Shown here: positions 44,961-54,775 of the stretch, piece by piece
Layout of the letters: every line of letters begins with the position of its first letter
Numbering within the stretch: position 1 is the stretch's first letter
Source of the DNA: Deltaproteobacteria bacterium
GTDB taxonomy: Bacteria; Desulfobacterota; Desulfobacteria; Desulfobacterales; UBA5852
NCBI GenBank assembly: GCA_020444045.1
Contig: JAHLLS010000026.1
Coordinates: forward strand, 1-64,000
Length of the DNA: 64,000 bases
Reading direction: 5' to 3'
Notes under the pieces: model-generated
Database searches by the model: none
The model's input: the letters and a program-made list of their open reading frames with translations, nothing else
Told to the model about the DNA's origin: nothing
Program-made: the position numbers and the translations under genes

Positions 44961-47243
44961 ATGTCATTTGACGAAGAGGCGTTGCGCTACCACCGCGAAC
45001 CTCAACCGGGTAAAACGGAGGTCGTACCCACCAAGCCCTTTCTCACCCAGTCCGATCTCAGCCTGGCCTACTCCCCCGGTGTGGCCGCCCCCTGCCGGGC
45101 AATCGAAGCCGACCCGGATGCGTCTTTTGAATACACTAACCGGGGCAACCTGATCGCGGTCATCTCCAACGGGACGGCCGTCCTGGGGCTGGGCCACATC
45201 GGTCCCCTGGCCGGTAAACCTGTCATGGAAGGCAAGGCGGTCCTTTTCAAGCGTTTTGCCAATATCGACGTGTTCGACATCGAGGTGGACACCACCGATC
45301 CCGACGAATTCATCCGGTTGGTAAAGCTGCTGGAGCCCACCTTCGGCGGCATCAATTTGGAGGACATCAAGGCCCCGGATTGCTTTTACATCGAGGAGCA
45401 GTTGAAGGCCCAAATGGGCATTCCCGTCTTTCACGACGATCAGCACGGCACGGCGATCATCTCGGCCGCCGCCATGCTCAATGCAGCGGCGATCACCGGG
45501 CGGCGTGTGGAGGATCTGAAAGTGGTGATCAACGGGGCCGGAGCGGCCGGCATTGCCTGTGGGCGACTCTACCTCCAACTGGGTGTAGCCCCCGCCAACA
45601 TCATTATGGCGGACTCACGGGGTGTGATCTACCGGGGGCGTACCGCCGGTATGAACCCCTACAAAGAGGGGTTGGCCTGTGATACGGCGGCCCGCACCCT
45701 GGAAGAGGCTGTGGACGGCGCGGACATGCTGGTGGGCCTGTCGGTGAAGGGGGCTTTTACCCCGGCGATGCTGAAACGGATGGGGCCGAACCCCATCGTG
45801 TTTGCCCTGGCCAATCCGGATCCGGAAATCGACTACCAAGAGGCCAAGGCGGCTCGGCCGGACGCCATCGTGGCCACCGGAAGGTCGGATTTCCCCAACC
45901 AGGTGAACAATGTGCTGGGTTTTCCCTTTATCTTTCGCGGGGCACTGGACGTGCGGGCCACCGAAATCAACGAGGCCATGAAAGTCGCCGCCGTGAATGC
46001 CCTGGCCGCGCTGGCACGTGAAGACGTGCCCGATGCGGTGATCCGGGCCTACGGGGGCAACCCCATCCGCTTCGGCCCGGACTATATCATCCCCAAGCCC
46101 TTAGACACCCGCGCCCTGCTCAAGGTGGTGCCGGCGGTTGCCGAAGCCGCCGTCGCAAGCGGCGTGGCGCGTGTCCCGCTGCCCGAGCGGGAAGCCTACA
46201 TCCAGCAGTTGGAGGCCAGCCTGGGGCCGGAGAGGGAAATCATGCGCAAGATCATTTTCCGTGCCCAGCAGGATCCCCGTCGCATCGTGCTGCCCGAGGG
46301 GGATCACCCCGTTATTATTCGGGCCGCCCACCAAGTGGCCAAGGAGGGGGTGGCCCAGCCGCTCCTTTTGGGAGACCCTGTGAAAATTCAAGCGCTGGCC
46401 GAATCCCTTCACATCCCGCTGGACGGGATTGACATCATGGACCACCGCCGCAACCCGCATGTGGCCGCTTTCACCGAGACCCTGTTTCGCCTGCGGCAGC
46501 GCAAGGGCTGGTCGCTTACCGAAACCCAGGCCCAATTGAACAATCCTTATATTTTCGGCGCCATGCTGGTGCGGGAAGGTCTGGTGGACGGCCAGGTGCA
46601 TGGTATCGCCCAGTCCTATCCCCGCGCCATCCGACCGGTGTTGCAGGTCATACCCCGCCGGGCGGGCGTTAAAAATGTTTCCGGTCTCTACCTGGTGATC
46701 CTGAAAAACCGCACCCTGCTGTTTGCCGACGCCACGGTCAACATCCATCCCGACGCATCGGATCTGGCGGAGATCGCCCTGCTGGCCGGTGAGATGGCGG
46801 TCTTTTTCGACATGGAACCCCGCGTGGCCATGCTCTCGTATTCTAATTTCGGCAGTGTTCGCAATGAGGATACGCTGCGGATGGCTCGAGCCGCCGCCCT
46901 GGCGCGCGAAAAAAATCCGGCGCTGGTGGTGGACGGTGAAATGCAGGCGGATACGGCCGTTATGGACGGCATCCTATCCGACATGTTCGATTTCAACCGA
47001 CTGGGAAAGGCGGCCAATGTCCTGGTATTTCCGGACCTGGCATCGGGCAATATTGCCTATAAATTGGTGAATCGCCTGGGGGGCGCCAAGGTGGTCGGCC
47101 CCCTATTGATGGGCATCGAGCGGCCTTTCAACGTGCTGCAGCGTAATGCTGACGTGGAAAATGTGGTGGATCTGATGGCTATCACAGTGGCCCAGGCCCA
47201 GGTCAAATGCGTCGAAAAATGTACGACCATAAAGACAGATTGA
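44961..47243 (+). CDS. maeB: NADP-dependent malic enzyme with C-terminal phosphotransacetylase domain
   Basis: The product is 760 residues, the MaeB hybrid form. The malic enzyme half has SLAYSPGVAAPC, LEDIKAPDCF, FHDDQHGTAII and VINGAGAAGIACG. The second half (about residues 425-760) resembles phosphate acetyltransferase (IIFRAQQDPRRIVLPEGDHP, then LVVDGEMQADTAV and NVLVFPDLASGNIAYK), usually regulatory and inactive in such fusions. It makes pyruvate, CO2 and NADPH from malate. GGAG precedes the ATG. Confidence 0.95.
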   Translation: MSFDEEALRYHREPQPGKTEVVPTKPFLTQSDLSLAYSPGVAAPCRAIEADPDASFEYTNRGNLIAVISNGTAVLGLGHIGPLAGKPVMEGKAVLFKRFANIDVFDIEVDTTDPDEFIRLVKLLEPTFGGINLEDIKAPDCFYIEEQLKAQMGIPVFHDDQHGTAIISAAAMLNAAAITGRRVEDLKVVINGAGAAGIACGRLYLQLGVAPANIIMADSRGVIYRGRTAGMNPYKEGLACDTAARTLEEAVDGADMLVGLSVKGAFTPAMLKRMGPNPIVFALANPDPEIDYQEAKAARPDAIVATGRSDFPNQVNNVLGFPFIFRGALDVRATEINEAMKVAAVNALAALAREDVPDAVIRAYGGNPIRFGPDYIIPKPLDTRALLKVVPAVAEAAVASGVARVPLPEREAYIQQLEASLGPEREIMRKIIFRAQQDPRRIVLPEGDHPVIIRAAHQVAKEGVAQPLLLGDPVKIQALAESLHIPLDGIDIMDHRRNPHVAAFTETLFRLRQRKGWSLTETQAQLNNPYIFGAMLVREGLVDGQVHGIAQSYPRAIRPVLQVIPRRAGVKNVSGLYLVILKNRTLLFADATVNIHPDASDLAEIALLAGEMAVFFDMEPRVAMLSYSNFGSVRNEDTLRMARAAALAREKNPALVVDGEMQADTAVMDGILSDMFDFNRLGKAANVLVFPDLASGNIAYKLVNRLGGAKVVGPLLMGIERPFNVLQRNADVENVVDLMAITVAQAQVKCVEKCTTIKTD

Positions 47244-47289
47244 GTCCCGTTATTCGGAAATCAGATTGTCATTGATCACCACAAACGGA

Positions 47290-49035
47290 TCACTGCTTCA
47301 AGGCCGGCTCCGGCGGCACCAGCGGTGCTCCGGCAGTGTCTTGCAGGGGGAGCCGGAACGGTTTGCGATGAGTCTGGAGCGCTTGGGCGGCGGGGTTTTT
47401 CTCGTAAAACGTGGTGGGCTCATAGCGCCAGCCTTTCGTCAGGCGTTGTTCTTCTCTCAGCAGTCGCAGATAAGCGTATAAGCCAATCACGGGTGCGGCC
47501 AGACGCGTTGGCCATCCGAATTCCCGGTAGATATCGGATAACAGGCACTTCATCTTGCGAAACAGATGCGGTGTATCCCGATAGTACTGTTGCATGGCCC
47601 AGACGGCGCCCGCATAGGTGGTTCGCAGGGGTGCGACCTCCCAGGCGTAGCGCGCTCGAAGACGCGGATCAGGATGGGTTTTGTAGCGCTGCCATCCGGT
47701 CAACAGGGTACGGATCAGGCGCGCCAGACTGGGTCCGTTTTCCCGGAAATCCCTTTTGAAGGCCCGTAGCAGAAAGCCTTCCTCCTGGCCGGCGTTGATG
47801 TGGGCATGCCGGTAATTGAATCGATATTGGCCGTGGGCGTCGGCGGGTGGCATTTCCGCCTCGCTCAGCAGGGTCCCGTTTTCTTTATGGGCTTCATACA
47901 AAGGGGTTCCCGGAACCGGCGTATACAGCATGAACTGGTGAAAATCCGTACGGTGACTGACGGCGTGGGTGATCATCTGGTCGATATTTTCGGGAGTGTG
48001 ATGCTCCAGCCCGATAATCGTCGATCCCAGAACCCGAATGCCGTGGGATTGCAGGCGCGTCACTAGTCCATGGGTATCGACGTCTTCCAGTTTGCGGTAG
48101 CGGCTGTTTTTACCTTCGATCCCCATCCAGACCCAGCCGATGCCCAAGCCCACGAGCTGTTCCATGGTGTAGGAGCGAAGCACCCGCGCCGAACTGAAGA
48201 CATTCAGCATCCAGCTCTTTTGCTGCGCCTGCATGAGTTCCAGGAGGCGCAAGGCACGCCGTCGGTGCAGGAGAAAGTTTTCGTCGAGGACGAAAAAGGA
48301 GCGGACCTTCAAGGTCTTTTCCAGGCGGCACATGACGTCAAACAGCTCGTCGCCGGTTTCGTAGAAGTTGATGAACTTCCCCTTGCCGCCGAAAAGGGCG
48401 GAGGTGGCGCAAAAGTTACAGCCCACCGGGCATCCCACGGAGGGGATCAGGATGGCGGCCGTATCCCCGGGCTCGTCGGGCAGATCGATACCCAGGATGC
48501 GCGTGCCGAAAGCCGAAGTAGCCTCAGGGTGTTTCACCGGGGCGTCCAGGGCCTGGCCAAGGAATTGGCGAAACCAGGCGATACCGTCTCCGCGGACGAT
48601 GTGGTCCGTATCGATGGCCTGCTCCAGGTCCGGGTAGTTGGCAACGTGGCCCCCCACCACGATGGTGGCGTGGGGCTGGTGGCGGCGGATCAACCGGCAC
48701 ATGGCCTTCACTTTTTCGATGTTGGGAATGATGGCACTGATGCCGACGATGTCATAGGCGTGATCACGCATCTCCTGGATGAACCGTTCCTGTGATGGAA
48801 AGTCGAGCACCGTGCAGGGGGCTTCGATATTGGCCTGGAGCATGAGCAGGGCGAACGAGCGGTGAAACATGCGCAGGGAAAATCCGCCCTGGACCCGTGT
48901 CACCTGGTTCTGGTAGAGTTCCATCGGGTTAGCGGCGCGGCTCCCGTATTCATCGTCCTGGGCATAGGGGCCGAAAACACTCGATAATAATACCCGGGCA
49001 CGCGTGCCTTTGGGGTGGGGGGGCATGGGGTGCAT
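47290..49035 (-). CDS. B12-binding-domain radical SAM protein
   Basis: The product is 581 residues. The N-terminal part is a cobalamin-binding-like Rossmann domain (ILGISAII-type GISAIIPNIEKVKAMCRLIRR and VVGGHVANYPDLE) without an obvious DxHxxG. The radical SAM cluster motif follows in GCPVGCNFCATSALF, and the core continues with EGIK-type segments and SLIGLEHHTPENID. The C-terminal 180 residues are basic. The start has GGAG six bases upstream. Many relatives are methylthiolases, methyltransferases or hopanoid and lipid enzymes; the substrate is unknown. Confidence 0.88.
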   Translation of the reverse strand: MHPMPPHPKGTRARVLLSSVFGPYAQDDEYGSRAANPMELYQNQVTRVQGGFSLRMFHRSFALLMLQANIEAPCTVLDFPSQERFIQEMRDHAYDIVGISAIIPNIEKVKAMCRLIRRHQPHATIVVGGHVANYPDLEQAIDTDHIVRGDGIAWFRQFLGQALDAPVKHPEATSAFGTRILGIDLPDEPGDTAAILIPSVGCPVGCNFCATSALFGGKGKFINFYETGDELFDVMCRLEKTLKVRSFFVLDENFLLHRRRALRLLELMQAQQKSWMLNVFSSARVLRSYTMEQLVGLGIGWVWMGIEGKNSRYRKLEDVDTHGLVTRLQSHGIRVLGSTIIGLEHHTPENIDQMITHAVSHRTDFHQFMLYTPVPGTPLYEAHKENGTLLSEAEMPPADAHGQYRFNYRHAHINAGQEEGFLLRAFKRDFRENGPSLARLIRTLLTGWQRYKTHPDPRLRARYAWEVAPLRTTYAGAVWAMQQYYRDTPHLFRKMKCLLSDIYREFGWPTRLAAPVIGLYAYLRLLREEQRLTKGWRYEPTTFYEKNPAAQALQTHRKPFRLPLQDTAGAPLVPPEPALKQ

Positions 49036-49238
49036 ATGGATCTCCTGATACGGTTGGCGATAAGCATCATGAATTGTTGAAATCGTTATTCTTCTACCTT
49101 AATGCATCGATGTGCGTCTGGATAGAGCAGACACCCTGTTTGACAAAAGCTTTACACTAGGCAAAAGAAGAACACGGGGCGAAGGATGTGACAAAAAAAT
49201 TACATTCTTAGTAATGCCATGCTTCTGGAAGATGTCAG

Positions 49239-49928
49239 ATGAATCGTCGAAGACGGCTGAAGTTAGCACGATGGATATTTCTTTTCGCACTGTTTGTCGG
49301 TTGTGCGCAACTGCCGGAGTATGCCCGACCACGGTTTCACACCTCCGATAACGGATCGACCGTTAGCAGGGAAGGCTTCGGTTACCGGCGGTTGACCGTC
49401 GAAGACTTCTCTGCTGAATCCCTTCCGCCGGAATACAGCCCGTACAATCACCACATCAATGCCCATTCATGCATCAGTATCCGCCCCTCGCGGGAGTCCA
49501 AAGCACGCATAACGCAGGGGATCTATGGGAATCAGTCCTTTTACGTCGGCAGCATTCCCGAGGTCACCTTCGAGGCGGTTTTCGTACCGGCCTGCTCATG
49601 GTGGAATCCGGAAGTGAACGGGAACCAGCAGGCGTATGTTCTTCAGCACGAACAGATTCACTTTGCGCTGGCGGAACTGGCGGCGCGTCAGCTGACCCGA
49701 GACGCCCGGGAAGAGATGAAAGACTACCTTGCTATCAGCAACAGCTACAAGGAAGTGCAGGAAGAGCTGAAAACCAAATTGAAGAACATGGCGCACGCTG
49801 CCATGGAATCGAGTTTTACGGAGCATACGGACTTCGATGAGGATACATCGATGCGTCATGATCCCCACGCCCAGCGATGGTGGCTGGAAGAGGTGGAGGC
49901 ACGTCTGGCCGAGGAAGGCGCGCCATGA
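49239..49928 (+). CDS. DUF922-like lipoprotein with HExxH motif
   Basis: The product is 229 residues. Signal and lipobox LFVGC put the lipid-bearing cysteine at residue 22. The region around residue 140 reads AYVLQHEQIHFALAELAARQLT, an HExxH zinc-protease-like motif with the following conserved alanine-arginine as in DUF922. The tail is acidic and charged. It is probably an outer- or inner-membrane-anchored metallohydrolase of unknown substrate. It starts 203 bases after the divergent radical SAM gene. Confidence 0.78.
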   Translation: MNRRRRLKLARWIFLFALFVGCAQLPEYARPRFHTSDNGSTVSREGFGYRRLTVEDFSAESLPPEYSPYNHHINAHSCISIRPSRESKARITQGIYGNQSFYVGSIPEVTFEAVFVPACSWWNPEVNGNQQAYVLQHEQIHFALAELAARQLTRDAREEMKDYLAISNSYKEVQEELKTKLKNMAHAAMESSFTEHTDFDEDTSMRHDPHAQRWWLEEVEARLAEEGAP

Positions 49929-50297
49929 AGAGGCAGGGCATGGTCCGGAGAGGAATCCGAGTGTCGCCATGAAAAGTTCGCCGGCGAAGGGTATTATAAA
50001 GGATTGGAAGGAGAAGCCATCCCCATCACGGCCCGCATCTTTGCCGTGGTGGACGTGTTTGACGCTCTGACCTCCAAGCGGCCCTACAAGGAGCCCTTTT
50101 CCTCTGAAGAAACCATGGACATCCTGGTAGAGGGGCGCCGGTCGCATTTCGATCCCCGGGTGCTGGATGCCTTCGCATCTATTTCGCGAGATCTTTACGC
50201 CGCGTTGGCCGGCCGCGAGGACCAAGTGCTCAAGGATACCCTGGAAACCGTTATCCAGCGGTATTTCAGTGCCGATGTCGCCATTCAGCCGACGTAA
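49929..50297 (+). pseudogene. C-terminal fragment of an HD-GYP domain protein
   Basis: The open frame, with no good start codon, encodes HEKFAGEGYYKGLEGEAIP and ARIFAVVDVFDALTSKRPYKEP, an almost textbook end of an HD-GYP c-di-GMP phosphodiesterase domain. The HD pair, the GYP motif (here GYY) upstream part and all sensory parts are missing. Only about 105-120 residues remain. The only in-frame start, TTG at 50004, would lose even the HEK motif. It lies between the DUF922-like gene and mltF and is best read as a relic. Confidence 0.75.
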
Positions 50298-50329
50298 AAC
50301 GTGACCCCTAAACCACAGGAGCGATCAAC

Positions 50330-51844
50330 TTGAAGCGTATTTCAGCATTGTCAAAACATTGGCCTGCTGCATCTGGTGGAATGTACGTCCCGTCTATACG
50401 GTGCTCCGGAGCCATTGTTCTATGGATCTTCTGGGCAGCCCTATGGATGATCCTGGCCTTTCCGACGGCGGACCTTTATGCAGAGCAGGACGAGAAGGTC
50501 GAACTGATCAAGACCTGGACCGGCGATTACGACGGCATGGTGGAACGCAGGCAGGTAAGGGTGCTGGTGGTGCCCAACAAGATGTACTATTTCCTGGACC
50601 GGGGCCATCCCCGGGGGGTCAACGTAGACATGTTCCGGGAATTCGAAAAGTTCATCAACCGGAAGGCGAAGACCGGTACCCGGGCGATTCACATCATCTT
50701 CGTTCCCGTTACACGGGACCAACTATTACCGGCGCTGACGCAGGGACACGGCGATATTGCCGCCGCCAACCTGACCATCACGGATGAGCGGAAAATGATG
50801 GTGGATTTCAGCAACCCGATGCTGACCGGGGTGAAAGAGATTATCGTCACGGGGCCGTCAGCAGCGCCTATCAAAACAATTGCCGACCTGTCCGGCCGGG
50901 AGATCCATCTGCGGGTTTCCAGCAGCTATTACGAACATGTCGTGCGGCTCAACGCGGCCTTCAAGAAACAGGGCCACCCGCCGGTCAAGATTTTACCGGC
51001 CAGCGAATTCCTGGAGGATGAGGACCTTCTCGAGATGGTCAGCGCCGGTTTGATTCCCATGATAGCCGTGGATGACCACAAGGCCCGCTTCTGGGGTGAA
51101 ATCTTTGCGAAGATCACCCTGCACCCCGGCATCGTGGTCAACGAAGGCGGCGAGATCGCCTGGGCCTTTCGCAAAGGCAGCCCCAAGCTGGCCGAAATGG
51201 TCAACGCTTTCGTAAAGGGTCATAAAAAAGGCACCCTGCTGGGCAACGTGCTCTTCAAACGTTATCTCAAGGAAAACAAGTGGGCCCGAAATGCCCTGAG
51301 CCCTGAAGAGCTAAAGAAGTTCCATGTGGTGGTGAACCTTTTCAAACAATACGCGGATCAATACGATTTCGACTACCTGATGACCGGGGCGCTGGCCTAC
51401 CAGGAGTCCCAACTGGATAACAGCAAGCGCAGCAGCGTGGGGGCGGTGGGCATCATGCAGATCTTGCCGGCCACCGCGGCGGACAAAAACATCGGCATCC
51501 CGGATGTGGAAAAGCTGGAGAACAACGTCCACGCCGGTCACAAGTACCTGCGTTTTCTACAGGACCGCTACTTCAATGATCCGGCCATTGATACCCTCGA
51601 TCGCTATCTTTTCACCTTTGCGGCCTACAATGCGGGGCCTGCCAAGGTTTCCGAGCTGCGTCGGGAAGCGGAAAAGCGCGGGCTCGATCCCAATGTCTGG
51701 TTCCAGAATGTGGAGGTGATCGCCGCCGAGAAAATCGGGCGGGAGACAGTTCAGTACGTGAGCAACATCTACAAGTACTATATCTCTTACAAGCTGGCAC
51801 GCGATGAGCATGAAGCCCGGCAGAAGGCGATTGAGGAATCATAG
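50330..51844 (+). CDS. mltF: Membrane-bound lytic transglycosylase F
   Basis: The product is 504 residues, starting at TTG with AGGAG eight bases upstream. An N-terminal hydrophobic segment (residues about 25-45) is followed by a SBP-bac-3 solute-binding domain (RVLVVPNKMYYFLDRG, VPVTRDQLLPAL, AAANLTITDERK) and a C-terminal SLT transglycosylase domain. The catalytic glutamate is in ALAYQESQLDNS, followed by GAVGIMQILPATA and AAYNAGPAKV. It cleaves peptidoglycan in the periplasm; the first domain may sense muropeptides. Confidence 0.93.
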   Translation: MKRISALSKHWPAASGGMYVPSIRCSGAIVLWIFWAALWMILAFPTADLYAEQDEKVELIKTWTGDYDGMVERRQVRVLVVPNKMYYFLDRGHPRGVNVDMFREFEKFINRKAKTGTRAIHIIFVPVTRDQLLPALTQGHGDIAAANLTITDERKMMVDFSNPMLTGVKEIIVTGPSAAPIKTIADLSGREIHLRVSSSYYEHVVRLNAAFKKQGHPPVKILPASEFLEDEDLLEMVSAGLIPMIAVDDHKARFWGEIFAKITLHPGIVVNEGGEIAWAFRKGSPKLAEMVNAFVKGHKKGTLLGNVLFKRYLKENKWARNALSPEELKKFHVVVNLFKQYADQYDFDYLMTGALAYQESQLDNSKRSSVGAVGIMQILPATAADKNIGIPDVEKLENNVHAGHKYLRFLQDRYFNDPAIDTLDRYLFTFAAYNAGPAKVSELRREAEKRGLDPNVWFQNVEVIAAEKIGRETVQYVSNIYKYYISYKLARDEHEARQKAIEES

Positions 51845-51854
51845 CCGTTCTCAA

Positions 51855-52799
51855 TCAGGCCGAAACCAGCAACGCCTTGATGTCGTCGATGCGCTCCATC
51901 ACACCGAGGTAGCCTTCCTCAATGGCGTGGTCCACCTGATCGAAGTCCATCATCTTGAGTTCTCCCAGACGGGGCTGCACCAGGATGTCCGGCGGTTCCA
52001 CGGCCAAGTTTATGCGGGTAATGCGCTCCTGCATGATGTTGATGGAGGTCATCACCGTGTCGATGATGTCCGGGATTTCCTCTTCCTTGTGAAACAGATC
52101 GTTGATCTTGGTTTTGAAGCTTGCTTCGGCGTTCTCGTAGTAGTCGGAAAGCTTTTTGAGCAGTTCATACTTGTATTCCGGCTCTTGGGCTTCGGTTTTT
52201 TCCGCCATCAACGCCTGTTTGCGGACCTCCCGGCGCGAGATCAGTCCGCTGTTCAAGTCCACGGCGATGACCACGTCGGCGGCCATGGCTTTGGCCACGC
52301 CCACCGGGACCGGGTCGACCAGGGCCCCATCCACGAGCCAACGACCGTTGATCCGGACCGGCGCGAAAAGTCCGGGGATGGACATGGTGGCCTGGAGCGC
52401 TTCCATGATGTCGCCGGAGTTCAGAATGACTTTGTTGCCGCGTTTGAGGTCGGTGGCCACCATGGAAACCGGAAGGTGCAAGTCTTCAAACTGTTCGACC
52501 TCGGTGTGCATGGAAAAGAGCTCCTTGACCTTGCGCGTGCCGTCCAGGAGTCCTGATCGGGGGAATACCACATCGAAATAGGAAAAGACCTTCTTGCCGT
52601 TCATGCGCAGCACGAAGTCTTTGAGACTGGCCAGGCTTCCGCTGGCATAGAGCGCTCCCACGTAGGAGCCCACGCTGCAGCCAACGATGAAATCGATGGG
52701 AATTTTTGCTTCTTCCAGCGCTTCGATAGCCCCAATATGGGCCCAGCCGCGCGACGAACCGCTGCCCAGAACAAGTCCCACCTTTTTGCGGGATGCCAT
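51855..52799 (-). CDS. Patatin-like phospholipase family protein
   Basis: The product is 314 residues. The catalytic serine lies in GCSVGSYVG, preceded by the glycine-rich oxyanion loop VLGSGSSRGWAHIGAIEAL. The dyad aspartate is in LVDGALVDPVPV. The C-terminal third is helical and conserved with the RssA-type cytosolic patatins. It hydrolyses acyl esters; the natural substrate is unknown. It is convergent with mltF with a gap of ten bases. Confidence 0.92.
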   Translation of the reverse strand: MASRKKVGLVLGSGSSRGWAHIGAIEALEEAKIPIDFIVGCSVGSYVGALYASGSLASLKDFVLRMNGKKVFSYFDVVFPRSGLLDGTRKVKELFSMHTEVEQFEDLHLPVSMVATDLKRGNKVILNSGDIMEALQATMSIPGLFAPVRINGRWLVDGALVDPVPVGVAKAMAADVVIAVDLNSGLISRREVRKQALMAEKTEAQEPEYKYELLKKLSDYYENAEASFKTKINDLFHKEEEIPDIIDTVMTSINIMQERITRINLAVEPPDILVQPRLGELKMMDFDQVDHAIEEGYLGVMERIDDIKALLVSA

Positions 52800-53096
52800 T
52801 TGCGCCCCCTTTATTCTATTTGTTTGAGATAGCCGAGCTTGTGCGTATGAATTGATCCGTAAACACTACCCATCATAGCGAAAATGGCATTTTCTTCAAG
52901 GTCTTTCATGCGGTCATTCAGGATGCTGTTACCGTGCGCTGCATCCGATGGCGAACGCCTTGATCGGCCCTCCCGGCGTTAACTACCGAAATGATTTACG
53001 GTGGGTGTTCGATGTGTGGTATACCCTGCTGCCAATCACCAGCATGGCTTCCGCATAGATCAGTGAGACGCTTTTCTTTTTGAGGAGAAGGTTTTT

Positions 53097-53762
53097 ATGA
53101 GATTCAAGCTGGATGGAATTTTGACGTCGCAGTGGTTCATCGGATTTCTGTACCGCTTTATCCGGGCCTATGCGTGGACGTTTCGCCTGCGTATCGAAAA
53201 CGAGCAGGGGTGGATGCATCACATCGACAATGGCGGCACGGTGCTGTTGTGCGCCTGGCACCAGCAGTTTTTTTCAGCGATTCGTCATTTCCGGAACTAT
53301 CGGAGATACACCCCCGGCATTATGATCAGCCGCAGCAAAGACGGGGAAATCATTGCCGGTGTGGCCCGGCGCACCGGCTGGCACCCTGTGCGCGGATCTT
53401 CTTCACGAGGAGGGCAGGCGGCCATGCACAGCGTGATCGACGATCTGAAAAAGGCCCAACTCGCCGGCCACGTGGTCGACGGCCCGCGTGGCCCTGCCGG
53501 CCAGGTCAAGGCGGGTGTTATCCGGATGGCGCATGCCACCGGCGCTGCGATTGTCCCGTTTTACGTCGCAGCAGAGAAAGCCTGGTATTTCAATAGCTGG
53601 GACCGGTTCATGCTGCCCAAGCCGTTTTCGCGGGTGGTGCTGTGCTTCGGCGACATGATCCGTCCGGCACCCATCGTCCATGAGAATGATTTCGAGCAAC
53701 AGCGGCAGCAGCTTGAACACACCATGCTGCCGGCCTTGGTGGGGTTCTCAAACGGTAGATGA
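53097..53762 (+). CDS. DUF374 family lysophospholipid acyltransferase-like protein
   Basis: The product is 221 residues. DUF374 motifs are present: LLCAWHQQFFSAI (catalytic H-like), ISRSKDGEIIA, GWHPVRGSSSRGGQAAM and VDGPRGPAGQVK. This group resembles lipid A or KDO acyltransferases such as LpxL-type and is probably a membrane-associated acyltransferase of envelope lipids. GAGGAG lies just upstream of the ATG. Confidence 0.88.
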   Translation: MRFKLDGILTSQWFIGFLYRFIRAYAWTFRLRIENEQGWMHHIDNGGTVLLCAWHQQFFSAIRHFRNYRRYTPGIMISRSKDGEIIAGVARRTGWHPVRGSSSRGGQAAMHSVIDDLKKAQLAGHVVDGPRGPAGQVKAGVIRMAHATGAAIVPFYVAAEKAWYFNSWDRFMLPKPFSRVVLCFGDMIRPAPIVHENDFEQQRQQLEHTMLPALVGFSNGR

Positions 53763-53824
53763 TGGATCGGCCTGCCGGTTGTACCGGGCGGGCAAGCGGC
53801 AGGCTGATTTAGACTTCGTGAGAC

Positions 53825-54388
53825 TTATTTGCCGGCGGCCGGTCCGAAGGAACGTTCGAAAAGATCCTCAAGCGCCGCACGGCCCTTGTCGGTAAGGTTG
53901 CGTGTGCCGGTTCCCGTAAACGTCTTGTCGGTAATGACCGGGGTTTCTTCAACCCACTGCTTGTCCTTCCAGGCAAACCACTGGTCCCGCTCTTGATCGT
54001 AGACGCTGACCGGACGGTTGAACAGTTTGGCCAGTTCGACCCCCCAACCGGTGCCGCCCTTGACGGTTTCGTCCGGCTGAATCCACCCGACCGCTATGAC
54101 GTGATAGCCGCTGTTGACCATGTGGAAAATGGACTGGATGACCTTGCGGATTTTTTCGGCCCGGGCATAGGTCCGCCCCATCTTGGCGGAAACGATCTCC
54201 ATGCTGATGTCCCCACGGGCCAGTTCAGCCGCGTTCAGAACCTTAAGGCCGCGCTCACGTTCACAGCGGTGCCCCTCGAATGCATAATTGACCTCGTTGA
54301 TCCCCCATCGTTCGGCCAATCTGCCGAACTCGGTTTCGGTTCCCCGGTGGCCTCCGCTGTATAGTGTAAATTGTGAACTATCGGTCAT
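53825..54388 (-). CDS. SLOG/Rossmann-like domain protein of unknown function
   Basis: From the ATG at 54388 (GGAG seven bases upstream) the product is 187 residues. It opens with TLYSGGHRGTETEFGRLAERWGI, a SLOG-type nucleotide-binding loop. It continues with GYHVIAVGWIQ, GGTGWGVELAKLFNRPVSVYDQ and a C-terminal helix. SLOG domains bind nucleotides or nucleotide-derived ligands and occur in signalling and conflict systems. No partner gene lies next to it, so its role is open. Confidence 0.65.
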   Translation of the reverse strand: MTDSSQFTLYSGGHRGTETEFGRLAERWGINEVNYAFEGHRCERERGLKVLNAAELARGDISMEIVSAKMGRTYARAEKIRKVIQSIFHMVNSGYHVIAVGWIQPDETVKGGTGWGVELAKLFNRPVSVYDQERDQWFAWKDKQWVEETPVITDKTFTGTGTRNLTDKGRAALEDLFERSFGPAAGK

Positions 54389-54394
54389 CGTCAA

Positions 54395-54775
54395 TCTCCT
54401 TGTCCCGTTTGTTTTCGGTCTTATGGTTAGGATAAAAGCGTACAGGGTGTCCGCCTAAAATGGCCCGCTCTATTAATTCAAGGCAGGGCAAACATGGCAA
54501 AATAAGCGGTTTTGACGGAATTGCAACCCCATAATCGATTTTTGGGCTTGATTCTCAAATCGATTTGACAGATATTGATTCCCATTAGTGATCCATGCGA
54601 AACGGATTTGCTATAGCGGCGGTTATGTTGCCAATCTGTTGAGGTTCCTTCCAGCGACTTTCTCCCTTCGTTACTCTGTGAATCCGACGCTTCCAACCAT
54701 GGAGCATGCAACCGGCGGTTGATAAATTTTTCCGGGGGCTTTCTCCAAAAACCAGTCAAGCCATGGTGAGTTGAT
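54395..54775. other. Intergenic region with a 9-base inverted repeat
   Basis: No gene is supported in about 380 bases. AATCGATTT (54533-54541) and AAATCGATT (54557-54565) form an inverted repeat with a 15-base spacer, a possible operator for one of the divergent flanking genes. Confidence 0.4.

Noticed and set aside
52880..52894. GAAAATG-G-CATTTTC palindrome upstream of the patatin gene
   Set aside because: Single occurrence without a linked regulator; kept only as a note.
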